Assembly (NCBI GenBank): GCA_031291755.1
Contig: JARLIK010000007.1
Coordinates: 27,021 to 91,020, forward strand
Length of the DNA: 64,000 bases
From: Acidocella sp.
GTDB lineage: Bacteria > Pseudomonadota > Alphaproteobacteria > Acetobacterales > Acetobacteraceae
Direction: 5' to 3'
The notes under the pieces were generated by a model. That model was not told the origin of the DNA, searched no databases, and saw only the letters and a list, made by a program, of their open reading frames with translations. Position 1 is the stretch's first letter, and each line of letters opens with the position of its first letter. Positions 7,266 to 15,877 of this stretch are shown in pieces. Position numbers and translations under genes: made by a program.

Positions 7266-9821
7266 ATGCCGACTATTGGACAATTACCACCGGCCAGTTC
7301 TGTTTCAGATATTGATGAGATTCCGATTTTTCAGAATGGCCAGACGCTGGCAGCGACTCGCGCGCAGATGCTGGCGGGGGTACAAGCCGCGTTAAGTTTG
7401 CCGCAGGACACGTTGTTAGGCGGCGTTGGGCCGGGAAATGCGGCGCCGGTGGCTATTAACATCGGCGCGAATCTCGCACTGTCTGGCAATACATTGTCGG
7501 CAACTGCGGCGCCTTTCGTGATTGCGGGTCAGGCTACGGGTACGGTACCGGAGCCGGCGGATGTTGTGCCGTTGAGTCAAGCTGGCAACAATTTCTCTGT
7601 TAGTTACGCAAATTTTATGGCAGGCATGGCTAATGTCGCCGGATTGCCGGCTGGTGCGATGACGGCCACGGCGGCTGGGGGGAGTGCCTTGCGCAGTCTC
7701 GCAGCTCTGGCGGGAAATGCTGTAGCGATTGAAGATTTTGGCGCCGCTGGGGATGGCGTAACAGATGATAGTGCAGCCCTTTTGGCTGCATTGGCATCGG
7801 GAAATCCGGTCCGCCTGGGCCCAAAAACCTATGCGATTGCTGGTGAGTGCGATATTTCAGGGGGCACTTGTACGTTGCTTGGTGTGCCGGGCCTCACAGC
7901 TATACGTCGTTCGGCGCAATCCAAGCTTGGTCTGTCATCTCCGGTAGCATGGATTAGCATTGCCTCAGCCACTCTATTCATCGACGGCATTATCTTTGAT
8001 GCCAATAGTGCGCTGACGGCGGATGATTACGCGGTGATTATTCAGCCGGAGTGTGTGAAGTCGATGATCACGCGTTCGGTATTTAAAAATGCCATGGGGC
8101 CGATGAATGGTTCGGGTTTGACGATTGCCGCCAGCGACCCGGTATTGACTCAACACCATATTGAGAGCTCCGAATTTTTCGGCAACGCTGTCAATGGTGT
8201 TCGCGTTTATGCCGCTGATGCGGTTAGTATTACGAATTGCCATGCTCACGATAATACTCAGAATGGCATTCTGGTTGACAGCCAGGACCCGACTTTCACG
8301 CTCAAGATTCGGGAATTACAGATTGTTGGGAACACCTGCTGGAATAATAATTGCGGCATTATTGTTGGAAATTTCAATGTAACAAATACCGGTCAACTGG
8401 TTTATGGTAACGCTAACCCAGATGTTCTTGGCGCAGTCATCGCGGCCAATAACTGTTATGACAACAGCGGTTACGGTATCTATATTTCCGGGCGGAATAT
8501 TTTAGTTTCAGGTAATTTATGCACCAATAACAGCTCGATTGGCGGAAGCGGTGCGGGTATTCTGTGCGACACTGGATATTGCAAGGTCACGGGCAATATG
8601 ATCAGTGGGGCCTCAGCGTTTGGTATTGATTGTGGTGGATCGATTTATACTGAGGTTGCGAATAATTACGTCAATGGTGCGTATTGCGGGATTAATATTG
8701 GCGGTGGCCGCTATTGTATAGCGAGGGATAATTTTATTCAGGATTCGACAGCTATTGCAATTGCGGCGCAGAATGTCGAATCCGATGGCCGGGGCACAAA
8801 CTTCAACCTGACTTGTGTGGGTCTCTCGATCATCGGCAATTGGATTACCTATGCGGGTGAGGTTTATGGCATCATGGTCCGTGATGCTGCGCAGGAGATT
8901 CTGGTTGCTGATAATGTGATTTTTGCAAATCCAGGAGCGGATTTGACGCGTGCGCTGTCTGCTTACACGGATAGTGTCGTGTTGCGTGGCAATCTTCTGA
9001 ACTATACCGAAATCTGGCCGGTTAATCCTGCTTTGGTTAACGGTGTTTACACACTGATTGTGCCGGATATCGCTGATCATGTGGCGATATCGCAATCGAG
9101 TGCGCCGATTGCTAGTATCATGACTTCTCAGGCTAATGCGGTGGAAGGTCAGATCGTATATTGCAAGCTGATCAGCGGTGGCGTTGACTATACGCATGCG
9201 TCGGTTAGTTTTTCTGGCTCGGGCGGCAATGCGGCGGCTTCGGCCTGGATCTCTGGTGGGGCCATTTTGGGGATCCAGATGGCAAACAACGGCAGTGGTT
9301 ATGGGCCGGGTACGACCGTGACGATCAACGGCGATGGCAGTGGCGCTACCGCTGTTGTGCAGGTAGGGTTGCCGATTTTGCAAAATCGTAAGCTCAGCAT
9401 TGATTGTTTGAGTAGCGTGACATTTTCCGCCGCAGGCAGCGTGCCGGCGCAGAGCAACTGGACTGGTTCACCGGTGACCGTGCCTGCTGGAGCCAGTATC
9501 GATTGGATCGGCGCTAATGGCGGCTGGCGAGCACAGCGGTTTTCACAGAGTGATTATGTGTCGCCGAATGGGGATGGCAGCATGACACTGCGTACCCAGT
9601 CAGGTGATATTTCATTGCACCCGGCGGGTTCGGGCGTGGTGCGGATATTGTCGGATTCGGAATCAACGGGTGCGGTTGAGCTGATTGGCCGGGGATCGCC
9701 TCTCAATGTAGTGGCAGCGCCGCCAGGGTCGAGTTTTCGTAATTTGAACGGTGGCGCGGGTCAGACCTTTTGGGTCAAGCAGGCAGGCACTGGCACGGCG
9801 AACTGGGTTGCTATCGCCTAA
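7266..9821 (+). CDS. Tailspike with beta-helix (pectate-lyase-3-like) domain
   Basis: The 851-residue protein has an N-terminal TIGQLPPASSVSDIDEIPIF module, then from about residue 155 the EDFGAAGDGVTDDSAALLAA signature that opens right-handed beta-helix tailspikes. Repeated N/G-rich turns (NNCGIIVGNF, NNCYDNSGYGIYISG) run to about residue 560. Near residues 640-700 there is a small beta module (SGSGGNAAASAWISGGAILG... NNGSGYGPG) seen in other spikes. Such proteins bind and often cleave surface polysaccharide; catalytic residues cannot be assigned from sequence alone. Confidence 0.85.
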   Translation: MPTIGQLPPASSVSDIDEIPIFQNGQTLAATRAQMLAGVQAALSLPQDTLLGGVGPGNAAPVAINIGANLALSGNTLSATAAPFVIAGQATGTVPEPADVVPLSQAGNNFSVSYANFMAGMANVAGLPAGAMTATAAGGSALRSLAALAGNAVAIEDFGAAGDGVTDDSAALLAALASGNPVRLGPKTYAIAGECDISGGTCTLLGVPGLTAIRRSAQSKLGLSSPVAWISIASATLFIDGIIFDANSALTADDYAVIIQPECVKSMITRSVFKNAMGPMNGSGLTIAASDPVLTQHHIESSEFFGNAVNGVRVYAADAVSITNCHAHDNTQNGILVDSQDPTFTLKIRELQIVGNTCWNNNCGIIVGNFNVTNTGQLVYGNANPDVLGAVIAANNCYDNSGYGIYISGRNILVSGNLCTNNSSIGGSGAGILCDTGYCKVTGNMISGASAFGIDCGGSIYTEVANNYVNGAYCGINIGGGRYCIARDNFIQDSTAIAIAAQNVESDGRGTNFNLTCVGLSIIGNWITYAGEVYGIMVRDAAQEILVADNVIFANPGADLTRALSAYTDSVVLRGNLLNYTEIWPVNPALVNGVYTLIVPDIADHVAISQSSAPIASIMTSQANAVEGQIVYCKLISGGVDYTHASVSFSGSGGNAAASAWISGGAILGIQMANNGSGYGPGTTVTINGDGSGATAVVQVGLPILQNRKLSIDCLSSVTFSAAGSVPAQSNWTGSPVTVPAGASIDWIGANGGWRAQRFSQSDYVSPNGDGSMTLRTQSGDISLHPAGSGVVRILSDSESTGAVELIGRGSPLNVVAAPPGSSFRNLNGGAGQTFWVKQAGTGTANWVAIA

Positions 9822-9837
9822 CACAGAGGAATTTTGA

Positions 9838-11994
9838 ATGACAACGATTGCTCAGCTTCCCGCGGCCGCGTTTGTGGGTGCCAATGACCTGTTGCCTTTA
9901 TCGCAGAGTGGGGCGCTGTATTCGGTAAAGGTTTCGCAGCTGAATGCCGGCTTGCAACCGCTTTTGTCGGTGCCGACAGGGGATCTTCTGGGGCGGCAGA
10001 GTGCGGGGGCAGGCATGCCGGAACCGCTTAGTGTTGGCACTGGGCTGGTGCTCGCTGGAGGCGTACTGAGTGTCAACGGCGCGGATCATGCGGGCTATCC
10101 GGTGCAGGCGAGTTTGTTAGTTAGTGACGATCTTGTTGTGAGTAGTGCTGGGTTGCCTGGGTTGCTGCCTGTCACGGCATTGCGCGGATTGTTCAGCGCT
10201 GGCGACGGTGTTAATATAAATAGTGGCGGCGTTATTAGCGCGACAGCTTCAGCGGTTGCCGGGCCGGCCGGGCCTGCCGGGCCTGCCGGTGCTATGGGTC
10301 CGGCTGGGCCGCAAGGTCTGGTGGGGCCAGCGGGAACGGGGCTTGCAGCGCCGGTTGCCGGTAATTCGGCTAGTTCAATTGGTGCCAATGATTATGTGGC
10401 GATATGGCAAAATGGTGCGAATGCCTGGATGCCATACGGGCAGTTTATCGGCGGTCAGACAATCAATCAATTGCCGGCCGCGGCGCCGGCTGCAGACAGC
10501 GATTCGCTATTGGTGGCGCAGGGTTCAAATGCTCTCTGCGTGCAAAGTTTCGGCGCGGTGTGGTCGTATTTGCGGGAGAAATTGCCTGGCTTGAAATCTG
10601 GCATTGTCGAACTGACAGCTAATACGGTGCTGGATGCTACAGCCCATAACGACCGGATATTGATTGCCAGTGCGCCACTGACGCTGACGGCAAATTTCGT
10701 GAATATGGGGGCGGGGTTTTCCTGCACGTTGATTAATCTTAGTTCAGGCGCGGTGAGTTTCGGAACTGGTATTACTTCGGGCTCGCAAGTGAGTTCACTG
10801 CCGCCAGGGGCCTCAACGTCTCTGTTGGGACTGAGCTATTCGGGTGGATCGCTGGTGTGGTGGAACGGTGTGGTGTCTAATGTACCCACCATCACGGTAG
10901 CGCCCATTACCGCGCCAGGTGCCGACGCACCGTTTAGCGTGGCGGGCAGTGTTTTTAATGAAGCACCTGGTGCTTTGGATTATTCCACGGATGGCGGTGT
11001 TACCTGGCAGGCGGCGGTAAGTCCGGTGATCACACTGGACGCGTACAGCTTCACCGCGCTGGGGCTAAGTGGTGGTACCTATACCGTGATGGTGCGGGAT
11101 CATGCCAATGAGGCAGTCGTTGGGGTTTCCAACAGCTTTAGTATTTTGCCGCCGTCGGTTGTATTCAATGCTGTGGCTAGCGCCGCTATTGTCAATTTGC
11201 CATTGACCGTTAGTGGAACCGCGACACCAGCCGGAACGGCGGTTGAGGTTGGGCTGTCTGGCAGCGCCACTGTAGCCCCGGTAAGTTGGGTGGCGGCTAG
11301 TTTAAGCAGCAATGGGTGGAGTGCTGAGCTTACGCCAAGCGTGACAGGCGTGATTTATTTATGGGCGCAGCAAACGGCTGCTACGAATGTCCAGGTTATT
11401 TCCGGCCCGGTGAATGTCGTTACCGCGACGCTGACGATTTCGGTTCCGGCAAGCGGGATAGTTGACACGGTAATGACCGTGACGGGGACGGTCAGCCCGA
11501 TTGCCGATGTTGTTAATTTACAGCTGAGCACAGAGAATAATGTGGCGCCGACCAGTGGATGGAGTGCATCGGCCAATGCCGGTGGCAGTTTTAGCATTGC
11601 GCTGACGCCAAGTGCCGCTGGAACGATATATGCCTGGGCGCAGGATCCGGTTACCGGCATTATTGCGGTCTCCTCGGCTATTGTTGTTTCGGCTCCGGCG
11701 CCGGTGACCTATAGCATTAATAATCCGGGTGGCAGTTACACGCATGGGCTTGGGGTGATTCCGATTAATGGCGGCGTGACGCCTGCGCAGGCGGTGGCAA
11801 CGCAGGTGGCGCTCTCTACTTCCGGTAGCGTTGTGCCGACAACAGGATGGCAGACCGCCAGCAATATTTATGCTGATACGCTGTGGGCTGTTTATTACCC
11901 AACGCCGGCTGTGGCGGGGAATTACTATGTGTGGGTGGAAACGACGGCAGGTACGGCACAGCTTGTCAGCAACTTTACCATAGCTGTATCGTAA
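9838..11994 (+). CDS. Tail fibre with collagen-like and Ig-like repeats
   Basis: The 718-residue product begins with TIAQLPAAAFVGANDLLPLS, repeats that module near residue 208 (TINQLPAAAPAADSDSLLVA), and has a collagen-like run of GPAG/GPQG triplets at about residues 142-165. The C-terminal half holds about three repeats of roughly 90 residues (VSWVAASLSSNGWSAELTPS, APTSGWSASANAGGSFSIAL, VPTTGWQTASNIYADTLWAV), which look Ig-like. The layout suggests a trimeric, elongated fibre. Its TAA overlaps the ATG of the next gene. Confidence 0.8.
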   Translation: MTTIAQLPAAAFVGANDLLPLSQSGALYSVKVSQLNAGLQPLLSVPTGDLLGRQSAGAGMPEPLSVGTGLVLAGGVLSVNGADHAGYPVQASLLVSDDLVVSSAGLPGLLPVTALRGLFSAGDGVNINSGGVISATASAVAGPAGPAGPAGAMGPAGPQGLVGPAGTGLAAPVAGNSASSIGANDYVAIWQNGANAWMPYGQFIGGQTINQLPAAAPAADSDSLLVAQGSNALCVQSFGAVWSYLREKLPGLKSGIVELTANTVLDATAHNDRILIASAPLTLTANFVNMGAGFSCTLINLSSGAVSFGTGITSGSQVSSLPPGASTSLLGLSYSGGSLVWWNGVVSNVPTITVAPITAPGADAPFSVAGSVFNEAPGALDYSTDGGVTWQAAVSPVITLDAYSFTALGLSGGTYTVMVRDHANEAVVGVSNSFSILPPSVVFNAVASAAIVNLPLTVSGTATPAGTAVEVGLSGSATVAPVSWVAASLSSNGWSAELTPSVTGVIYLWAQQTAATNVQVISGPVNVVTATLTISVPASGIVDTVMTVTGTVSPIADVVNLQLSTENNVAPTSGWSASANAGGSFSIALTPSAAGTIYAWAQDPVTGIIAVSSAIVVSAPAPVTYSINNPGGSYTHGLGVIPINGGVTPAQAVATQVALSTSGSVVPTTGWQTASNIYADTLWAVYYPTPAVAGNYYVWVETTAGTAQLVSNFTIAVS

Positions 11995-14132
11995 TGACTC
12001 TGCTGTTTACGGCGACCGGGGCGGCTTTGGCCTGCGGCCCCAACCAGCGCGCCTTGGTCGCCGCGTTGCCAGAGGGCAGCGTTGTGCCAGCCGGAAATTT
12101 TATCGGGCCGTATCCGTTATCAATCAGCGGACTTTCCGGTTGGTGGGACGCTGGGATTTTGAGTGGGCTGCGTGATGTGAATGGGCTTCCTGTCGTCGCA
12201 TCAGGCAGCGTTGTCGGCAGCTTATTTGATAAATCGGGCAACTCGAAGTCACTTCTGCCCTATCATATCGCTGCGGATACGACGCCGGTGGTGACCATCG
12301 CAACGCCTCGGGTGAATGGATATCTCGGTGCTGTTGGCGCGCCGGATGCGGCCATTGCGACGTATGGTCCGACGCTGGACCCAGATTGGGGACTTGCGCA
12401 CGAGGGGTTTGAACTCGGTGCTGGTGTGGGTTGGACGCGGTATCTGGTGTGGACCCGGCCAAATTTGCGTCAGGCCACCTATTATGGAAATGCGGAGCCG
12501 ATACCGCTGGTGCATTGCACGGCGTCCAACAGCACGATTCTGCAGACGGATAGTGCGGGGACTAACTTGACGTTATTTCCGGGGACGGCCAGCCTGACGG
12601 TTCTCAGCACTGCTGTGACCCGGCGGCACAGCCATGCCGTGATTATGCGCAACACACCTGGTGTAGGTGTTGATGTGTGGCTGGATGGCGTGCAAGTGGC
12701 CAGCGCGATTGCGAATCCGCTGGGTGTTACCGCCAATGGGCAGGTATTATTTTTGCATGATGGTACGGCGCAAGGCTCGGCGCAATGCTGGTTTCATGAA
12801 GCCGCAACCTGGGAACATGCGTTAAGCGCAGCTGATATCGCGAGTCTGGTCGCTTGCCAGGCGCGTTGGGTGCTGGGGCCGCGTAAGGGTGTGAATCTGC
12901 TGATGATGGGGCAGTCGAATGCTGCGTGGTTTGGGGTATCAGGTGGTGCGCTGGCGTTGGCGCAGGGGATTGCCTGGTATTGTGGTGCGGCCTCCTATGC
13001 TGTTTCAGAATCACTTTCTGGGACATATAGCGCGCCGGACCGTTATACGGTGATTTTTGGGCATCCGATTTCCAATTCCTCGCCGCCGATATTTCCGGTC
13101 GGTGCTGCCAATGGCACGTTCATCACCAATCCGGGTGATGGGTCCGACCCCTCAACGTGGGCGGCAGGGCCGGATTTTGCGGCGGTTACGGCATTTCTGA
13201 ACGGGGCATCGGCGATTGTTCCTGTTATGGATGATGCAGATATCGGCTTCGTTCTCTGGCCTTGGTCCGAGCAAGACAGCACGATGCCTTACGCCAACAA
13301 GGCTTTATACAAGGCGACGGTGCTGCGGCTGCTTTTGTTGACCCGTAATCTGTTGGGGCGCAGCGCTGCGCAATTGCCGTTGCTGGCGTGGAATGCGATT
13401 CCCTATGAGACCAACGATGGCGTGCAGATGGTGCGTGAATCGATGAATGATCTGGCGGCTGATCCGGTCAATAATATTTCGATGTTTATTGATCAGACCG
13501 CGGATTCGAATCCGCTGAATTCGATATATAATCCGGCGACAGGTGTATTTTTTGGGGGTGATCCGCAGCATCGGGATCAGCCGGATTTGCTGCGCTATGG
13601 CCGTATTGGGGCGCATGTGGCGGGACGGCTGGCGGTGGCGCAGGGGCTGAGTGATTCCATCGTAGTATCAGCGTTGCCGGCGACGGGTCTGCCGGCCAAA
13701 GGCGGGCCGCAAATTGCGCATGTGTATCGTGCCTCGAATACCAGCCTTGTGCTGACGGTGGCGCATGATTCCGGCAATGATTTGCTGCTGCCTTTGCAAG
13801 CAGCGGATGGCGCCGGGTTTGCAGTGATGGATGGCGGCACGGTAGCAGCACCAGGGCCGATTATTTCGGCGATTGCAGCGGTGCGTGTTGATGCCACGCA
13901 TATTACGGTAACGCTTGCTAGCGCCATCAGCAATCCATCAAGCGATGTGTCGTTTTTCTATCCGTACGGGAGCACGCAGATTGGGCGTGGCAATGCGGTG
14001 ACCGACAATGCTTCGAGCATTTCACCACCGGCCAACTGGAATATCGGCAATGATCTGGGAAGCGCGTGGTCGGTGAACATGCCGCTGCAAGCGACAACCT
14101 ATCCGATAACTTTGTCCGACACGCCGCAATGA
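11994..14132 (+). CDS. Tail protein with LamG-like and SGNH esterase-like domains
   Basis: Start ATG 11994 overlaps the previous stop (TAATG) and gives 712 residues; a longer frame from 11883 is less likely because it lies inside the fibre gene. The first 290 residues (SGWWDAG, DKSGN, AVIMRNTPGVGVDVWLDGVQ, WEHALSAADI) look like a concanavalin/LamG-type binding domain. Near residue 300, KGVNLLMMGQSNAAWFG carries the GQSN motif of sialate/carbohydrate O-acetylesterases, and GGDPQHRDQPDLLRYG supplies a candidate Asp-x-x-His. It probably deacetylates a surface glycan during adsorption. Confidence 0.75.
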   Translation: MTLLFTATGAALACGPNQRALVAALPEGSVVPAGNFIGPYPLSISGLSGWWDAGILSGLRDVNGLPVVASGSVVGSLFDKSGNSKSLLPYHIAADTTPVVTIATPRVNGYLGAVGAPDAAIATYGPTLDPDWGLAHEGFELGAGVGWTRYLVWTRPNLRQATYYGNAEPIPLVHCTASNSTILQTDSAGTNLTLFPGTASLTVLSTAVTRRHSHAVIMRNTPGVGVDVWLDGVQVASAIANPLGVTANGQVLFLHDGTAQGSAQCWFHEAATWEHALSAADIASLVACQARWVLGPRKGVNLLMMGQSNAAWFGVSGGALALAQGIAWYCGAASYAVSESLSGTYSAPDRYTVIFGHPISNSSPPIFPVGAANGTFITNPGDGSDPSTWAAGPDFAAVTAFLNGASAIVPVMDDADIGFVLWPWSEQDSTMPYANKALYKATVLRLLLLTRNLLGRSAAQLPLLAWNAIPYETNDGVQMVRESMNDLAADPVNNISMFIDQTADSNPLNSIYNPATGVFFGGDPQHRDQPDLLRYGRIGAHVAGRLAVAQGLSDSIVVSALPATGLPAKGGPQIAHVYRASNTSLVLTVAHDSGNDLLLPLQAADGAGFAVMDGGTVAAPGPIISAIAAVRVDATHITVTLASAISNPSSDVSFFYPYGSTQIGRGNAVTDNASSISPPANWNIGNDLGSAWSVNMPLQATTYPITLSDTPQ

Positions 14133-14145
14133 GTGAGGAGACGAT

Positions 14146-14475
14146 ATGGAGCCTGAGGATATGTCGTTGGTGCGTGCCGATGTTGCCGCGATGCGCGGCG
14201 ATTTGATGACGGTGCGGCAAAATATCGGCGTGCTGGAAGCGCGTGCTGATGCGTTGGAGAACTGGCGTGAGCGTTATCTTAGCCAGGAGGAGCAGGTGGT
14301 GGCAAAATTATTCAACAAGGTTGATGAACTGGTGGCAAACCTCAGCGCCATGCGGGCGGATTTTGCTCGCATGCGTGGTGAGCGGGATTCTGAAGGGCGA
14401 ATTACCATCGCGATTGTGGGCTTGCTATCAGCGCTGTGCGGCGGTCTAGCCACCAATATTTTTCACGGCCCTTAA
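14146..14475 (+). CDS. XhlA-like coiled-coil protein with C-terminal anchor
   Basis: The 109-residue protein has a long charged coiled-coil (residues about 5-80, for example VRQNIGVLEARADALENWRE) and one C-terminal membrane segment (ITIAIVGLLSALCGGLATNIF). This is the layout of XhlA-type proteins, which work with holin and endolysin in PBSX-like prophages. It lies directly before the endolysin. An alternative is a membrane-associated fibre or tail-assembly factor. Confidence 0.6.
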   Translation: MEPEDMSLVRADVAAMRGDLMTVRQNIGVLEARADALENWRERYLSQEEQVVAKLFNKVDELVANLSAMRADFARMRGERDSEGRITIAIVGLLSALCGGLATNIFHGP

Positions 14476-14477
14476 AC

Positions 14478-14990
14478 ATGGATAATTTTGCGCGTTGTTT
14501 TGCCTTTACGCTGGGGGCCGAGGGCGGCTATTCGGATAATGCTGGAGATCCTGGCAACTGGACCGGTGGTGCGGTGGGACGCGGTGAGTTGAAGGGCACG
14601 AAATTTGGTGTCAGCGCTAGTGCTTATCCGCATCTGGATATTATCAATCTGACTGAGCCGCAAGCTGAAGATATTTACCGGCGCGACTATTGGGCGACGT
14701 TGCAGGGTGATGAATTGCCATTGCCGATCGCCATTGTGGCGTTTGATGCGGCGGTGAATGCCGGGCCGCGGCGGGCGGTGAACTGGTTGCAATTGGCCGC
14801 CGGGCAGCCCGCTGACGGCGTGTTAGGCCCGGCCACGCTGGCGGCGCTGCGCCGTGGCGATGCGTTGCTGCTGGCGCGCGAGGCGCTGGTCCGGCGGCTG
14901 GAATTTTCGACCCAGCTTTCCACCTGGCCCAGCTTTGGTCTTGGCTGGTCGCGCCGGATCATCGCGCTGGCGGGCGCGTTGACAGCATGA
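14478..14990 (+). CDS. Endolysin, glycoside hydrolase family 108 type
   Basis: Start ATG 14478 (MDNFARCFAFTLGAEGGYSD) gives 170 residues; the longer frame from 14436 lies inside the previous gene. E15 in the EGGYS motif is the expected catalytic Glu of GH108 muramidases, followed by DPGNWTGG and GTKFGVSASAY. The C-terminal part (NAGPRRAVNWLQLAAGQPADGVLGPATLAAL) matches the peptidoglycan-binding domain usually fused to it. There is no signal peptide, so release would need the holin. The end overlaps the next gene by four bases. Confidence 0.9.
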   Translation: MDNFARCFAFTLGAEGGYSDNAGDPGNWTGGAVGRGELKGTKFGVSASAYPHLDIINLTEPQAEDIYRRDYWATLQGDELPLPIAIVAFDAAVNAGPRRAVNWLQLAAGQPADGVLGPATLAALRRGDALLLAREALVRRLEFSTQLSTWPSFGLGWSRRIIALAGALTA

Positions 14991-15283
14991 AAAATTTGAT
15001 TGGTCAGCTGCTGAGCGATGGTCATGGTCAGATTGATGAGCAGGCGCTGATTTCGCTGCTGGGGGCTGCGGTTTTCTTTGGCTTGGAAATCTACTCGGTG
15101 GCCTGGCGTGGCGAGAATTTTGATCCGTTTGGCTTTGGCGCCGGGATTGGGGCATTGCTCGGCGCCACCTCGGCTGGGTTTGGCCTGCGGGCGCGTTGGA
15201 CGCCCGATGCACCTGACAGCCCGGACATCGACCCGGTGACCGGGCGCTACATAGGAGATATCAATGGCAGGAATTCTCGCTAA
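14987..15283 (+). CDS. Holin candidate (two membrane segments)
   Basis: The 98-residue protein has two hydrophobic segments (ALISLLGAAVFFGLEIYSVAW and GFGAGIGALLGATSAGFGL) and a charged, Asp/Pro-rich C-terminus. It directly follows the endolysin with an ATGA overlap and precedes spanin-like genes, which is the normal holin position. No specific holin family is recognisable, so the call rests on topology and neighbours. Confidence 0.65.
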   Translation: MKNLIGQLLSDGHGQIDEQALISLLGAAVFFGLEIYSVAWRGENFDPFGFGAGIGALLGATSAGFGLRARWTPDAPDSPDIDPVTGRYIGDINGRNSR

Positions 15284-15632
15284 ATTTTTGGCACCTCTGG
15301 CACCTTATTTGATTGCGACATTTTTAACACTGGCTGGTTCAGCCTATATGGTTCATCTGCGGCACGAACTGGCGGCGGCCAGCGTCGCTAATGCGATGTT
15401 GCAGCAAACCAATCAGGCCAATGCGGCTGCGATTGCGGCATATCAGGCGCAGGCGGTGAAATGGAATGCAGCAATTGATACGCTGGGGGCGCAGACTCAG
15501 ACCAGCGATTATGCGCTTCACATTATTAACGATCATATCGCGGCACAGCCGCCCGGTGCGGATGCGGCGGTTGCGCCAGTGCTGGCGCAGGCTTTGGCGG
15601 ATATTGGAAAATTACAGGAGAACAAGCAATGA
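15264..15632 (+). CDS. Inner-membrane spanin-like protein (Rz type)
   Basis: The 122-residue protein has one N-terminal membrane anchor (LIATFLTLAGSAYMVHL) followed by an Ala/Gln-rich helical periplasmic part. TAGGAGAT precedes the ATG, and the gene overlaps the holin candidate by 20 bases. Together with the next gene, a small lipoprotein that starts on its stop codon, it has the layout of an i-spanin/o-spanin pair that fuses inner and outer membranes at lysis. Spanins diverge strongly, so the call is based on layout. Confidence 0.65.
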   Translation: MAGILAKFLAPLAPYLIATFLTLAGSAYMVHLRHELAAASVANAMLQQTNQANAAAIAAYQAQAVKWNAAIDTLGAQTQTSDYALHIINDHIAAQPPGADAAVAPVLAQALADIGKLQENKQ

Positions 15633-15871
15633 AACCGTTCCTGATGGGGCTGCTGCTGGCTGGTTGCGCGCAGGCCGCACCGCCGGTTACCCGGATTGTT
15701 ACGGTTATGCCGGTGATTCCTGCCAGCTTGCTGCATTGTGCTCCGGCCCCGGATGTGCCGGTAGCTAGCAGCCAATCGATGGTGGCGCGTTATATCGTTG
15801 CACTTTGGCAGGCTGGGCAGGATTGCCGGGCGCATGTGGCGGCGATCGCACAGGCGACGGTCATGCCATAA
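15629..15871 (+). CDS. Outer-membrane spanin-like lipoprotein (Rz1 type)
   Basis: The 80-residue product has a short signal with lipobox LLAGC (Cys13), a proline- and valine-rich mature part and two more cysteines. It overlaps the i-spanin-like gene by ATGA. Lipid attachment would place it in the outer membrane. It is the last phage gene: its TAA at 15869-15871 is only six bases from the stop of the convergent azlD gene. Confidence 0.65.
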   Translation: MKPFLMGLLLAGCAQAAPPVTRIVTVMPVIPASLLHCAPAPDVPVASSQSMVARYIVALWQAGQDCRAHVAAIAQATVMP

Positions 15872-15877
15872 ATGAGG

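Larger units (their letters stand above)
1..15871 (+). mobile_element. Prophage or tailocin: baseplate, fibre and lysis section
   Basis: All genes from the left edge to 15871 lie on the plus strand with short gaps or overlaps and follow the order of contractile-tail phages: LysM-like, hub, spike, gp25-like, J-like, I-like, fibres, lysis. The baseplate genes use many TTA, ATT and GAT codons and look more AT-rich than the host genes after 15878, while the lysis genes look more host-like. Sheath, tube, head, integrase and attachment sites are not visible; the left end is cut by the window. It could be a full prophage, a remnant or a headless tailocin. Confidence 0.9.
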
